Assembly (NCBI RefSeq): GCF_019279795.1
Contig: NC_056747.1
Location: 1,007,853,157 to 1,007,917,156, forward strand
Origin: Protopterus annectens
Lineage: Eukaryota; Chordata; Ceratodontiformes; Protopteridae
DNA: 64,000 nt
Direction: 5' to 3'
In this document: positions 13,224 through 24,870 of the stretch, piece after piece
How the letters are laid out: every line of letters starts with the position of its first letter
Position numbering within the stretch: position 1 is the stretch's first letter
Translations under genes and position numbers: made by a program
The notes under the pieces: model-generated
What the model saw: only the letters and a program-made list of their open reading frames with translations
Told to the model about the DNA's origin: nothing
Databases searched by the model: none

Positions 13224-14956
13224 CTAAATCAAAAATTTGTTACCTTTAATAATATTCCAGTTATTCTTAATAACTTCTCTAATACAATAATTGTCACTGG
13301 CCATGTCTAAAGTACACATAGATAGAAACTGAGCATTATTATTTTGATTATTATTACCAATGGACTTAACCAAAGGCTTTAACAAAATGAGTGGAAAATG
13401 GTCACCCTTCTTTTTTAAAACCTCTTCAGTTGATTTAATTAGAAAATTCACATCATACCCCATATGTTGAAAAGGTCCCACAATTAACTTAATTTCATCC
13501 ACAAAATCTGAGTTCATAGAGGTCAGTCTTGATGTCCTTATAAACTGGCCTCTGGGTATATTGCACTTCATAAAAAGGGGGTGATGACTTCTAAAATGTA
13601 AGTATTTGTTGTAAAATGTTCTTTTCCTATGTACTTTACTTTCAAAAAACTTTTCTCTAATGTACCAAGCTAGACTTATGTCCAAAAAATCAACAGTAGT
13701 ACCAGAATCACCCAGGGGAAAACTAAAAAAAAAAAAATCCATACTTTTGTTCAGTTCATCTACCAACCTGTTGCTATCCTCTGTAGATCCTTCTATAATA
13801 AGAAAGCAGATCATCCACAAACCCCTTGTAAAAAATTATCCTGAAAAATGAAGAAGTAACTGGTAGTATCTTAATCTCCCACCATCCCAACACTAAGTTA
13901 GTAAAGGCAGGTGTAACAGTAGAACCCATTGAAATACCCTTTAGTTGTTTAAAATATTTCCTATTAAAACAAAAAAAAAATGCCAGAATAATTTCCATCA
14001 AAAGACAATATAAGTGAATGTTCTGATTTGCAAAATACATATTTTTACTAAGATATAACCACATAAAATCCCTTCCTATATATCTTGAGGAATGTTCATA
14101 AACAAGGATGCTATATCCATGGTAAACATAGTATAATTTTCCTGACCTGTATGAAAACAGTTTGTTAAATTCTCTGTGTCCTAAAAATCCCACGAGTCTT
14201 TAATATAGGATCCCATCTTTTGTACCAAGGGGTTTAAAATATGGTCTAAATATGTAGAAATCCTTATTGTGACACTGTTGGAAGCTGACACTATCAGTCT
14301 AACTGGGGCTTGGTTTCATTTTTGTGTATTTTTAGGATTCCAAATAAGGTCCCAACTTGTGGTTGTTCATTTAACAGGTAATTATAGGTCTTAAAGTCTA
14401 TATTTCCTTCCATAAGTAATTTGTATAAATAACCACCAATGAAATTGTAACATTTCTTAATGTCATTTAAAGTAACTTTCACATAATCGCTTCGCTTATT
14501 TAGCAAAACTTCCATGCTTTTGACATAATCACCCTCTGTCATTACAACCAACCCATCCCCTTTGTCTGCTTTCATAAATCTTAATTCCTTATTGCAACAT
14601 ATCTGGTTTAATACCTCCCTTTCTTCCATATTTAGATTCACATATTTATTAACAACTCTGTTCAAAAACTTAAATGTGTTGTGCAATGCAGGATTAAAGT
14701 CAGTTGGTTTCCTAAGCACATCAGCTTCTAGTTTAACTACATCATGCAATAAGTAATTTAAATTTAATTTCAGTACATACATTTTCAATTCAATTAATGT
14801 CCTGACCAAGTTGGACCTGTAGCCAGGTATAAAATTGAGTCCCAATTGTAAAATGTTTAACTGAATGGGACTTAAAATACCAGATAGGTTAAAAACTTTA
14901 GGCAAAAAGTTAAAAACAACTACATTTTCCAGCCTACTAGTATTGTCCCTGTACAA
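13224..14956 (-). pseudogene. Penelope-like reverse transcriptase
   Basis: The 220-codon frame 14,956-14,294 gives the N-terminal RT section, with ELRFMKADKGDGLVVMTEGD (a charged K-A-D-K-G block) and FGILKIHKN. The frame at 14,193-13,774 holds the palm, with KGISMGSTVTPAFTNLVLG and GFVDDLLSYY, the catalytic aspartate pair lying near 13,805. After a frameshift the 198-codon frame 13,820-13,224 gives VDFLDISLAWY and HPLFMKCNIPRGQFIRTSR, the characteristic Penelope RT C-terminus. At least three frame breaks. The RT fold and catalytic DD are visible, but the gene is dead. Confidence 0.85.
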
Positions 14957-15269
14957 TAGTTCATTACCATTAACACAGTGAGAGATGTAAGAGGTTCAGT
15001 GTTCATAGTCAATTGTTCTTTCTTTGTTGTCTCCATTCTCTCCCCCTCATTCAACCCAACTGGTAACTGGAACAACCTCTGTGTGAGTAGTTTTTTGAAC
15101 TGTCATCAAACAAATCTTTACATTCCAGATTGTTTGAAGTCTCACCAGGTAGGTAAGGTAATTTAACTACTGCCTCACGTGGAGATGCATCAAATACAGG
15201 GTTGCTATCCACTTCACCATTAAAACCCCAATGATTAATAGGTATAAGGGAAGTATGAGGTGAACTGCT

Positions 15270-16124
15270 TCATTCAATAGTCCCTTCTGGATTTAAAGGG
15301 ACCATGATGAAACTATGTCTCTCTTTATTGGTAGTCGCATTTGGGCTCTGTTCACCATTGGAATTAATATTGTTGGTACCCCCACCAAAATGGTTGTATT
15401 TATTACCATTGACAGGGAAAGCATTCTTGTTTTCATAAGCTATTTTGTGTCTCAAGATTTTCTTTTTCTTATGAATCACTATAGTTTTCTCATACATGTC
15501 AAGAATGGTGAAAATGTTTTCATGTTCACTTTTTAGAGCTGGAAAAACAGTGATAGTTTTGATGACGTAATTGTCCAAACAAGTAATTTCATCCTGGAGC
15601 GAAACCATCACTTTTTTGTTGCTGCTAATTAACAACTGAAGAAATTGTAACCACGCTGAAAAAATTCCACCAGTTCCAAGTAAAAACTGTCAGTAGCATT
15701 AAGCCCATTAGGGAACTTACACAACCCCTCGGGTACAATTCTAAGCACTAGACACTGTTCAAAGTATACAATTTCAAGTGTAAGAGACTGATACTTTTTA
15801 AGCTTTCTCTATAATTCATCAAATTCCCCTTCAATTCTTGTTTATCGACTCAACAATAGTGTCCAGTAGAAGTTTCAAAAGGTTATAACACTTTTTAAAA
15901 AAGTCACCAAGCCGAACACCACCTGTATTAACTGTTGATGAAATTCGCTGACTAGATGGCTGATTGTCTGGTGCTACTAAGGTTAAATCACCATCTATAG
16001 AGCCAGGCTCAATTTGAAAATGATGAACCATTCCAATATTGTCTTTACTATACAGTTTGCTTACCTTAGCAGATAAAGTCATCATTGTCCTTTGAACCTC
16101 CAACAAGGCAGTGTTAGTTTTCAA
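15270..16124 (-). pseudogene. Penelope-like element N-terminal region
   Basis: Two frames (16,124-15,831 and 15,635-15,270, minus) lie upstream of the RT with no break in element polarity. They encode hydrophilic, helical-looking segments (for example LSAKVSKLYSKDN and FFKKCYNLLKLLLDTIVES) with no domain I recognise. Assignment rests on position only. Confidence 0.45.
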
Positions 16125-16354
16125 ATTTGTTTTGAAGAAGTCTTGGTGACGAATAGTGACTAATAAACATTAACTGCGCTAAAAACATCATCCTGTGTTC
16201 CTCTCGTGCTGTTTGGTGGAGAATTTTGGTTTTGTCAGAGCTCTTGAGTTTCTCTAATCTTGAAGGGTTTGATCCCCTCTGTCTTTAGTGAAGCCATATC
16301 TCCAATATTTTATCTGCCCCTGAGGATAAGTAATTCTAGGCCAAAGGTTTAGCA

Positions 16355-16786
16355 GTGGATGCCACAGTCTTAGCAGCCACCACGAAAAAGGAACTCTCTG
16401 AAGAGAGTTCATCTATCCACCCACCCAACAGGGAGTCTTGGGCTATGGATAGGTTTGAGAAGTGGGTTTATGCTTCATCGACCCTCACCCTAAGGTCTTT
16501 GAATTTTCTGGCACATTTCATAAGACTTCAAAGGGACCTTATCAAGGAGTTGTCAGATACCCTGGTGGGAGCTGCTGGTGAGGGGCTCCAAGAGAAAGTT
16601 GCCTCCCAGCTAGCCACCCTGGAGTCTGTGACTAATTTGCCCATGAGGTTCATTGCCCATATGGCTGAAGGGACATCCAGAGCTGACAGTTCAGGTGTAG
16701 CCATAAGGAGACATGCCTGGATGCACCTATGTGACTTTGCGGAACCATTTAAGTCTTCATTCATCAATGCACTCTTTGATGGATAA
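16355..16786 (+). pseudogene. gag: DIRS gag fragment
   Basis: A 143-codon frame contains RFEKWVYASSTLTLRSLNFL, a long helical middle part and RRHAWMHLCDFAEPFKSSF followed by ALFDG. The last block (R-R-x-A-W ... F-D-G) is a recognisable DIRS gag C-terminal signature. It lies directly upstream of the RT. Gag presumably packages element RNA. The frame is cut at both ends and has no zinc knuckle, as expected for DIRS. Confidence 0.7.
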
Positions 16787-17235
16787 TCTTTGTTTGGCCT
16801 AAAGGTAAGACAGACTTTATCCAGGTGTTAGAATGATGCTAAGACCCTTTATTCTGTGGGCATACATTCTTCCACCCCCCCATGATCCTTTTCTAGGAAT
16901 TAGAGGAGCAGTGAAAAGATGTGGTTCAAAAAATCCCCAGGGCCTTTCCAGCACACATGTGGAGGCAATTCTCAAGGGGCAGAGGGGGGAACCACATGTG
17001 GCAGAGGTGGTTCACAGAACCAGGGCTTCAGATATTCTTTTCTGAGTAAGCCCTTTCAGTATTCCTGAATGGTGGCCCAAATATCTTCCTTTGGAGGCAG
17101 TTGGGGGACACTTATCCTTGCACCTAAATGTCTGGCTAAAATTAACAACAGATTATTGAGTGCAAAGGATTGTATCCAGAGGTTATACCATACTCTTTTC
17201 ACACAGTATGCAAAAACATCCCTGATGTCCCACCC

Positions 17236-18990
17236 AATCAGAGGGATCCAGCAATTCTAGAAATTGAAAAACCGCTAAACAAAACAATCATCCAAGAAGT
17301 CCCACCAGACCAGAGAGGATCCAGAAATTACTCAAGATTCTTTTTAGTGCCAAAAAAGACAGGGGACTGGAGACCAATTTTGGACCTCAGTGTGTTGAAC
17401 AGATCAGTTTGACAAACAAAGTTATGGATGGTCACAGTACAGTCCATTCTTCCCTTTTTGAAGAAAGATGACTGCATGTGCTCAATAGATCTTCAGGATG
17501 TATATTACCATATAAAGATGGAGAAGTGCTCCAGGAAGTTTCTCCACTTCTGGCTGGGAGCCAGTCATTACCAGTTCAAGCCATACCTCTCAACTTTAGT
17601 TTGTTTCTCATAAATTTGTGTTTTTTTTTGCCAAATCCTTGGCAAATCATTGACAGTTGATATTAGAAATTAATGACAGACATTTGTTTCACAATTCATA
17701 CCCATGAGAAACTTCATGCTAATAGAAATCCTGTTATTCTATCAACTTTCTAAGTTTGTAAGAGTAATATTTAAAAAGTGTCCCTATTTTAGAGCCTTTG
17801 TCCCATCCCATTATTTATAGCTGTATCCAGATTTCTTGCTCTAAGAGGTTGAGAGGTATGTTCAGAGTGCTGCTCTTTGGCCTCACCACATTTCCCAGGG
17901 TGTTCACTAAATAGATGGCAGTAGTAACAGCTCACTAAGGATTCCGGGTGCTTCTTTACTTGGACTACTGGCTCATTACCACTTCAACTAGGCATGATTT
18001 GATAGAAGCAAGGGATTACACTCTCAACGCCAATGCCTACCTAGGAATTACTGTAAATCATGAAAAATCCCAATTGACCCAAACTCAGAATCTAGAGTTT
18101 ATAGGGGCAGTTCTAAATATAAAACAACCATAGCATCCCTTCCTTCAATGAGACTCCAAATAATTATTACACAGGTTCAAAAGATAATCCACTGCTCTAC
18201 TAATTTTGCAAGCTCTATGTGTAATGGTAGCATCAATAACTCTAGTTCCTCTAGCCAGGTTTCACATGAGAATATTACAATGGCTGCTAGCATCTCAATG
18301 GTCTATGCTTCATCAACCCATATTGGACCAGATTCTGGTCACCGATTATTGCAAGAAAGATCTACTTTGGTGGACTCATTTGAACAAATTCTCCTCAGCC
18401 TCCTCTTTGTCCTTCCAGAGCTCATGGCTATAGTGACCATGGATGTCTCCCAGATGAAGTGGGGGGGGCATTTTCTAGCAAGACCGTTCAAGGCACTTGG
18501 TCCCCGTTAGAGGCCAACTTGCATATCTATGTCATGGAGCTAAGAGTGGTGCTTCTAACATTGCAGGACTTTCAAACAGCTCTTCCTCAGGGAAAAATTT
18601 CAGTTAAAACAGACAATATGTCAGCACTCTGCTACATCAACAAGCAGGGAGGAACCAAGTCTTACCCCCTTTGTCGCGAAGCACTAGTGGCAGTGGGCGA
18701 TCTCTTCCAACTGCTTTCTAATAGCAATTAGCAATGCATATTCCAGGGAGGTCAAATGTGATTGCAGACAAACTGAGCAGATGTATCCTTCAGCCTCATG
18801 AATGATCTCTCAATCCAGAAGTGGCGGAAAGGATCTTCCGTCAGTAGGGTCAACCTTGCTGCAACCTGTTCGCCTCTCCCCTAAACAACAAATGCAGCAA
18901 TTACTTCACCTTGAGTCCCCTTCTGGGGAAGTCATCAAGAGACTGTCTCCTCCACAATTGTCCCCCCAATCTCCTGTATGCATTTCCCTT
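17236..18990 (+). pseudogene. DIRS reverse transcriptase and RNase H
   Basis: RT begins with SRNYSRFFLVPKKTGDWRPI and LDLSVLNRSV (17,310-17,410), then SIDLQDVYYHIKM (about 17,480). It is broken by a MITE and resumes with RVLLFGLTTFPRVFTK (17,866 onward) and LLYLDYWLI at about 17,950, the catalytic YLDD being YLDY here. RNase H follows with VTMDVSQMKWGGHF, MELRVVLLTLQDF and KTDNMSALCYINKQGGTKS (18,605-18,662). The tail at 18,790-18,990 shows NLFASPLN and the YAFPLIPL block. Loss of the second catalytic aspartate plus stops make it inactive. Confidence 0.85.
17582..17860 (+). mobile_element. TIR MITE, copy b, inside DIRS RT
   Basis: Starts CATACCTCTCAAC and ends GTTGAGAGGTATG: 13-bp perfect inverted termini 279 bp apart. 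The DIRS reading frame (HYQF before, RVLLFGL after) makes the insertion boundaries clear. The flanks TTCAAGC/TTCAGAG look like an imperfect 7-8 bp target duplication. This is the cleanest copy of the family in the window. Confidence 0.85.
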
Positions 18991-18999
18991 GATACCTCT

Positions 19000-19269
19000 T
19001 GTTGAACAGAGCATGTGTGTGTGTTTAACTTTAAGAAGCATTTCCAGATGTAGGCACGTGCATATAAATAGTGAGTACATGCAGGCAACAGTGCTAATTT
19101 GAGAGAACAGCCAGAGTGTTAACATGTATGAGTGTAGTAATCAGTCTGTTCATACGTTTATTTAAGTTTAAGTTACTAAGCCTCATTTCTGATGTGTTTG
19201 TGTGTAATAAAGCAGCTTGAACCAAACCCACAACTGTTTGTCTGTTTTATCCTGACCAGATAAGCAACA
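19000..19269 (+). repeat. 5' LTR of gypsy element
   Basis: Begins TGTTGAACAGAG and ends AAGCAACA, 270 bp, matching 26,995-27,250 throughout (for example CTTTAAGAAGCATTTCCAGA and CCCACAACTGTTTGTCTGTT). An AATAAA lies at 19,206-19,211, a plausible poly(A) signal. Confidence 0.9.
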
Positions 19270-19287
19270 TGGTGTCAGAACTGGGAT
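19270..19287 (+). promoter_or_regulatory. Gypsy primer binding site, tRNA-Leu type
   Basis: TGGTGTCAGAACTGGGAT immediately follows the LTR. Vertebrate tRNA-Leu ends ...ATCCCACTCCTGACACCA, so this site pairs at 16 of 18 positions with two mismatches. It would prime minus-strand synthesis. Confidence 0.75.
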
Positions 19288-20365
19288 TGAGAGTACAACT
19301 TTTTCAAGCCATGAGCTGCAGAGTTGACAGTGAAGGTATATTGAGCAGTTTGGGTGATAGTGCTCACATGATCAAAACAGGCCAGAAATGAACTTAAGGT
19401 AACCAAAAATTGCACAAATGATTTATTTTGCAAAGAAAATGAAAAGGAGCATTTGTAAAGCACAAAACGCATTATTAGTTAAATGAGTAGCACAGAACGC
19501 ATTATTAATCAAACAAAAGGCACAAAACACATTATCAATTAAACACAATGTTTGAAACCACAATATTTGATCAAACTATCAGAAATATTCATATGGGGCT
19601 CAGAATTACCTCCGGTTTGCATAACAAGCATGTTTAAAGTAAAACAGGCATAAGAACAGTATAATGAGCATGTTAAGAGGTTAAGTGGGTATAACGAGTA
19701 CAATAAAAGGGCAAAATAAGCTTAAAGAGCAAGGCGATTGCATGTTTTTAGTAAAAGACTGTGTATGGGGCATAAACTGCTATTTTGCATTGACCAAAGC
19801 TATTCAAAGCATAACTAGAGACGTTTGAAGTATCTCAGAGTGTACAAAGTGTTTGCAGAGTGTGTGCTTTATTACGTTGAAATTATTTCAGAGAGTTTGC
19901 TGTGTGCAGAGTACAGTTATTTTGCAAAGTGCAGTCAAAGTATAGCCATTTTGGAAAAGCTTCTTGTGCTGTGTGCATTTATTCACAGAGTGCTGCCATT
20001 TCAAAGTGTTTCTTACACTTTACAGAGTCATTTTGCAAAGTATAGCCATTTTGAAAGGTTCCTGTGCTGTGTACAGTTTATTTGCAAAGTGCATTCATTT
20101 CAAAGTGTTTCTTACTCTGAGCTTCTTCTGCTGTGTACAGTTTGTTTGCAAAGTACAGTCATTTCAAAATATTTCTTACACTGATAAGGGGTGATTTCAC
20201 AGAGTGTAGTGATTTTAAAGTGTTCTTGTGCTATAAAGACTTATCTGGCAAAGTGCAGTTATTTCAAAGAGTCTGTTGTGCTATTGGGCATAATTACAAG
20301 TTCTGACATACATTTATGTGTGTGTTTGTACATAATTCCAAGCACCTTCACTACTGTGTGTTGAT
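19288..20365 (+). repeat. Gypsy leader with degenerate tandem repeats
   Basis: Between PBS and gag there are two repeat blocks. At about 19,457-19,555, three copies of a roughly 30-bp unit start CACARAACRCATTAT. At about 19,850-20,280, a degenerate 60-70 bp unit recurs with CTGTGTACAGTTTATTTGCA then AAGTGCAGTCATTTCAAAGT. No coding sequence. Such leaders can hold packaging or internal ribosome entry structures, but that is speculation. Confidence 0.6.
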
Positions 20366-21373
20366 ATGGCAGAGGTATTTCACAGACCCAGTCTACTTGT
20401 GTTTGATCATAATATTGCAGAGAACTGGAGAATATTTGAGCAGGAATAAGATATTTTCATGCAAGCAGCTTTTTCTGACAAAGATGCACATGCAAGGGCA
20501 TTCATTTTGCTTAACTTAGCTAGGTCAGAGGCCATTGAAAGAGAGTATTCATTTGTGTATGCATTGGCAGTATATGCAGGAGAAGGGAAAACTGCCATAT
20601 TGTTGTACCGGTTGAATCAAGGGAAGACCCTGAGAGCTTGAAACATAAATTTAGAGAAATGTGAACCCCCCAAACAAATGTTACATTAGAGAGGCACGTA
20701 TTTTATATAAGAGACCAAAAGCCAGGTGAAACTTTTGCAGCTTGTATCACTGACTTGAGAAATAAGGCCAAAATATGAAGATTTGGTGATTTGAAAGATT
20801 AATTAATAAAGGACAGGCTTGTGTTTGGTGTTAATAGTGCCGCAGTGAGAAAGATTTTGCTTTGTGATAGTGAATTAATGTTGAGCAAAGCCATAGAGAT
20901 TTGTCAAATACATGAGCTCACAGAGGCACACAAGTATGCTTACAAGTGACAAGAGCTTAGTTTCAGCATCCTCTAACGCAAGTATAAACAGCATGCAGCA
21001 CGTGGCAAGAAGAAAAAGGCCTAAGCACATGGCAGCTGCAACCTCTGTGGGATTCTCAGGGAGGACCCATAACTTTCTAGCAAGTTCCAAGCCTAGCTTA
21101 GCAAAATGGACATACTCAGTACAGTACAAGGGTGAGTCAGCAAAATCCAAGTCAAGTCTTATTGTTAACTGTTGTAAATGTTGGGCCAATCATGAGTCTA
21201 AGAGACAGAAGTGCTTAGCATTTGGTCAGCAATGCCACTGGTGTAGAAAATGGAACCACTATCAAAAATGTTGTAAATCAAGCAAGCCTCATTCAATTAT
21301 TAAGAAAGGTCAGTCAAAAAAGCAAGTTGATTATATAGAAAGGTGCAACCCTAGGTTTCTATGTAGATGGTGA
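20366..21373 (+). pseudogene. gag: Gypsy gag
   Basis: ATG at 20,366 opens a frame starting MAEVFHRPSLLVFDHNIAEN, which fits vertebrate gypsy gag N-termini. The same frame continues to 21,373 with several stops. Middle: RLVFGVNSAAVRKILLCD and LSKAIEICQIHE (about 20,815-20,915), the usual capsid C-terminal part. Near 21,170-21,290 is a cysteine cluster ending in a C-x2-C-x4-H-x4-C zinc knuckle (CHWCRKWNHYQKCC). It would have bound element RNA. Inactive because of in-frame stops near 20,447 and 20,639 and others. Confidence 0.8.
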
Positions 21374-21439
21374 ATCAGTGGTCGGTGAAAAGGTTAATGC
21401 AATTGATTTAATGGCAAAGAATGAAGTATTTGTACTGTC

Positions 21440-21770
21440 CTGATCAATGGAAACACGTGGAGCCTAAAGTAGACAATGGTTCAAAGTGTAATGTAATGTC
21501 AGTATAAACATTTGCTAGAGTGAGAGCTGGTGAGCAACTTAATTTGGTTAATTGTGCAAAGCTTGTTGCTTATAAAGGTGAAGAGATTCAAACCGAAGGT
21601 TCAGTAGTACTTTCATGCTATTCAGCTGGGAACAGTTATAGCTTGCAAATGTATGTATTTAGAAGACCTGTGCAGTCATTATTAGGTCTCAGAGACAGTT
21701 TAAGAATGAAACTGCTTTCTTTTACTGAAGAAGCACATCATGTAAGCAAGTCCCGGTTCCAAATTCAGTG
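21440..21770 (+). pseudogene. Gypsy aspartic protease
   Basis: The frame reads VDNGSKCNVMS at about 21,469-21,500, followed by LVNCAKLVAYKGEEI and SLLGLRDSLRMKLL. The position, K-C-N-V and the L-G-L-R block mark a retropepsin. The active-site triplet is D-N-G instead of D-T/S-G, which would probably abolish activity. It lies directly between gag and RT. Confidence 0.7.
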
Positions 21771-21774
21771 ATGC

Positions 21775-24700
21775 TATTTTCTCAGAGTATGCTGTTGTTT
21801 TCGATGACAAGTTATGCAAACTTCCAGTTGTGTACTCCATGAAAGTAGAACCAGAGGTTAGTCCAGTGGTCAGACCAGTGAGGAGAGTTCCAATAGCTAT
21901 GCAGGACAAAGTCAAGGTCCAGTTAGACAAAATAGTGCAGCAAGCTGTGATTTGTCCAGTCACAGAACCAACTGAGTGGTTGTCTTCCATTGTAGCTACT
22001 CATAAGAAAAGTTCAGATGAAGTCAGAATATGAATTGACCTAAGAGACTTGAACAAGACATTAAATGGACCTCACCATCCTATGCGTACAGTTGAGGAGG
22101 TTGTCGCCCTCATGCCAAATGCCACTGTTTTTTCTGTCCTAGATGCAAAGAGTTCATTTTGGCAAGTAATGCCTGATCGCAAATCTTCACTACTGACTAC
22201 ATTCAGCACACCATTTGGTAGATACAGATTCTTCAGGATGCCTTTTGGAATAAATTCTGCCAGTGAAGTCTTTCAGTGTGCAATGGAGCAAATTTTTTCA
22301 GGCTATCCGTGTGCTATAATAGTGAATCATTTACTAGTTGGAGGTAACGGTGAAGCAGAGCATGACAGAAACCTCAGGAAAGTTCTGGACAGTTGTGAAG
22401 TGAAGTTAAAGCTCAATCCTCTAAAATATAAATTCGGACTACTGTGTACTACATGAACTACAAAATGAAGTGGCACCTCACCTATGTGTCATGTTTAATC
22501 ATACCCTCACCTCAAGCTTCATGCCCACTGAGTGGCGCACAGCTACAGTTATCCCACTCCACAAGGGGGGATCCATCTTGGATCCCGGGAACCACCGCCC
22601 CATCAGTCTAACAAGCCTGATCTGCAAGGCCATGGAACATATTATTATGGAACTTATAAACAAAGACATTTGCAACCTTAAAACACTGGGTTCACCCAGT
22701 TTGGGTTTGTGAAGGGCTGATCTTGTCTACTAAACCTGATTGACTTCTTCGAATCAGTCTCCAGAGCCATGGACGAGGGTAAGGCAGTCCACACAGCCTA
22801 TATGGACCTTGCCAAGGCCTTTGACACCATCCCCCACTCTGGAATCATAGATAAACTTACTAAGCTGGGCATTAACCCCTATGCCACTTGATGGGTTGCC
22901 AACTGGCTTACTGACAGAACCCACACTGTAAAAGTAGCTGACTCCAAATCCAGATCCAGACAAGTGACAAATGGAGTACCTCAGGGTTCAGTCCTGGGGC
23001 CTCTCCTGTTTGGCATCTACTTCTCTGAAGTACAGGCCAACACTAAGGGACTCTGACTAACAAAGTTCGCAGATGACTGCAAACTGGGAGCCATTATTGA
23101 ATCCCCAAATGATGTTGATACTCTACAAAAGGGCCTTACAGAAACAGATGCCATGGGCTCAAGCTCAATGCCAAGAAATGTATAGTTATCCCCTTTGGGA
23201 AAAAACATGTACCCATGAATTACCACATAGGTGGCAGTACACTAAACACCAAAAGTGTGATAAGAGACTTAGGGACACAGGTGGACAGTGGTGTCACCTT
23301 CAACAACCACATCACCACAACAGTCAGGAAATTCTTCTATGTGGCACACCTTATCACTAAGGGCTTTTCATCCAGAAAAAAGGAGGTCATTGTCCCACTG
23401 TACTATTGTAGAATACAATGCCCCATTTGGTATGTACCTCTGAAGACATCTGCAACAACTGGAAAGGCTGCAGAAATACCTCACTAAAAGAATCACAGGC
23501 CTAAAGCAGATGCCCTATGCTGACCACCTTAAAAAACTCCAGCTATACTCTGTTGCATATCATCTACTCCGAGGCGATCTCTGCTTAACATACAAGGCCA
23601 TGTCAAACCCAGAGCTGTTGGACATGCTACACTTAAAGAAATCCTAATCCCTCAGAGCCACACACTGCAGGGATCTAAACCTTGTCATCACAATAAACAA
23701 AACATGCTGGAGGGATAGGTTCCTGACCCAGAGACTCCCCAGACTCTGGAATAGACTGCCCATACATGTCAAACAAAGCACCTCTTTGGCCATCTTCAAA
23801 AGGAACCTTGATGATTGGATGGGAGAAAGGAAATTCAGCCCAGGGATCACATCAGTCGCCCTGCTAGACAGGGGTCCAGGGAAGTAAATAGTGTGGGAAG
23901 AAATAGCCAGAGAATTGTTATGGCCAGGCTTGTATAGGCCCTAGGGCCAATAGCCTAGTACCAACCTATAAACCTACGAACCTATGAACCAGAAGCTACT
24001 TATGTAGGTCATATATTTACCAGTACAGGCTTAGGACCAGACCCTTCTAAACAAGCAGCCATTCTTCAGATGCCAGCTGTAGGCAATGTCCAATCCCTAC
24101 AGCATTTTCTTGGTATGATTAACTATTTGTGCAAATTTATCCCTGACTTTAGTGAGTTATCAGTGCCTTTAAGAGAGCTGATATGCAAAACTGTTGCTTG
24201 GTTATGGTTAGAACAACACCAGAGAGCATTTGATAACCTCAAACAGCAAACTGACAATTCACCAACATTGGGATACTATGATGTCCACAAACCAGTAGTT
24301 CTTTCCTGTGATGTTTCAAAGTTTGGTCTTGGTGCAGTTATTCTTCAAGAGTGCAGACCTGTTGCCTATGCGTCTAGGGCTCTTACCCAAACTGAGATGC
24401 AGTAGGCTCAAAAATGAGAAGGAACTTTTGGCAATTGTGTTTGCATGTCCGAAATTCCATAATTATATTTATGACCAAGCTAGCCATATTGAGACTGATC
24501 ATCAACCTGCAGGTGTGCATTTTAAAGAATCAGTGTATTTTAAAGAAGGCTATGCATACCACACCAGCAAGACTACAAAGAATGATACTCAGATTACAAA
24601 AGTATAATTTTAAAATGGTCTATACAAAAGGTAAACTTCTTTATCTGGCTGATACCTTATCCAGATCACCCAGAAATACCATAGAACAGCTTGATGCAGA

Positions 24701-24870
24701 GAATTTTGACTTTGATGTCATGGAAGTGCATAATTTTTCTTCCACAAGACTTGATGAGTTAAGAGATAATACAAAGACTGATCCAATTTTGCAGAAGCTC
24801 AACCACTTCATCAATGTTGAAACAAAACAGTCCAAAACAAAACTGCTAGCAGCTGAAGGTGTTCTATGAA
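21775..24870 (+). pseudogene. pol: Gypsy RT and RNase H, split by a CR1
   Basis: The first part (21,775-22,450) contains VRPVRRVPIAMQDKVKVQLD, IDLRDLNKTLNGPHHPMRT, SVLDAKSSFWQV and TPFGRYRFFRMPFGINSASE. The catalytic box reads IVNHLLVGG instead of a DD motif. After the CR1 (22,455-23,990) the frame resumes with ATYVGHIFTSTGLGPD and LQHFLGMINYLCKFIPDFSE, then the RNase H segment LSCDVSKFGLGAVILQE and PVAYASRALTQTE. The order and spacing are standard Ty3/gypsy. Altered catalytic aspartates and several stops make it non-functional. Confidence 0.85.
22455..23990 (+). mobile_element. CR1 LINE copy 1, 5'-truncated, inside gypsy
   Basis: Begins near the segment encoding EVAPHLCVMFNHTLTSSFMP and ends with AACCTATGAACC-type octamer repeats at 23,963-23,990. 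The translation holds PTEWRTATVIPLHKGG, NHRPISLTSLICKAMEHIIM, AYMDLAKAFDTIPHSGII, GSVLGPLLFGIYFSEVQA and FADDCKLGAII, with the catalytic A-D-D present. The C-terminal part continues to about 23,880. Frames are broken by several small indels and stops. The tail of short ATG-containing repeats is typical of CR1. Related copies are at 28,393, 32,010, 41,185 and 57,680. Confidence 0.88.

Larger units (their letters stand above)
12470..16225 (-). mobile_element. Penelope-like element (RT plus GIY-YIG)
   Basis: Read on the minus strand the order is: N-terminal segment (about 16,124-15,270), RT (about 14,956-13,224), then a cysteine-rich GIY-YIG endonuclease region (13,188-12,660), then a 3' repeat. 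This order is diagnostic of endonuclease-bearing Penelope-like elements, which transpose by priming at a nick made by their own GIY-YIG enzyme. The 3' repeat contains CTGATGA followed by GAAAACG at about 12,560-12,527 (minus), resembling a decayed hammerhead core of the type found in Penelope LTR-like repeats. Many frameshifts; inactive. Confidence 0.85.
16233..18999 (+). mobile_element. DIRS element, gag-RT-RNase H half
   Basis: Carries leader, gag, RT and RNase H of a DIRS retrotransposon in the usual order. It continues after the gypsy insertion at 27,251. Joining 18,999 to 27,256 gives an unbroken frame reading YAFPLIPLIPKFLQK, a typical DIRS stretch between RNase H and the tyrosine recombinase, so the two halves are one element. 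A TIR MITE interrupts the RT at 17,582-17,860. Multiple stops. Confidence 0.88.

Noticed and set aside
20875..21189. Minus-strand frame of 104 codons with hydrophobic stretches
   Set aside because: It lies antisense to the gypsy gag, whose zinc-knuckle frame is clearly the real one.
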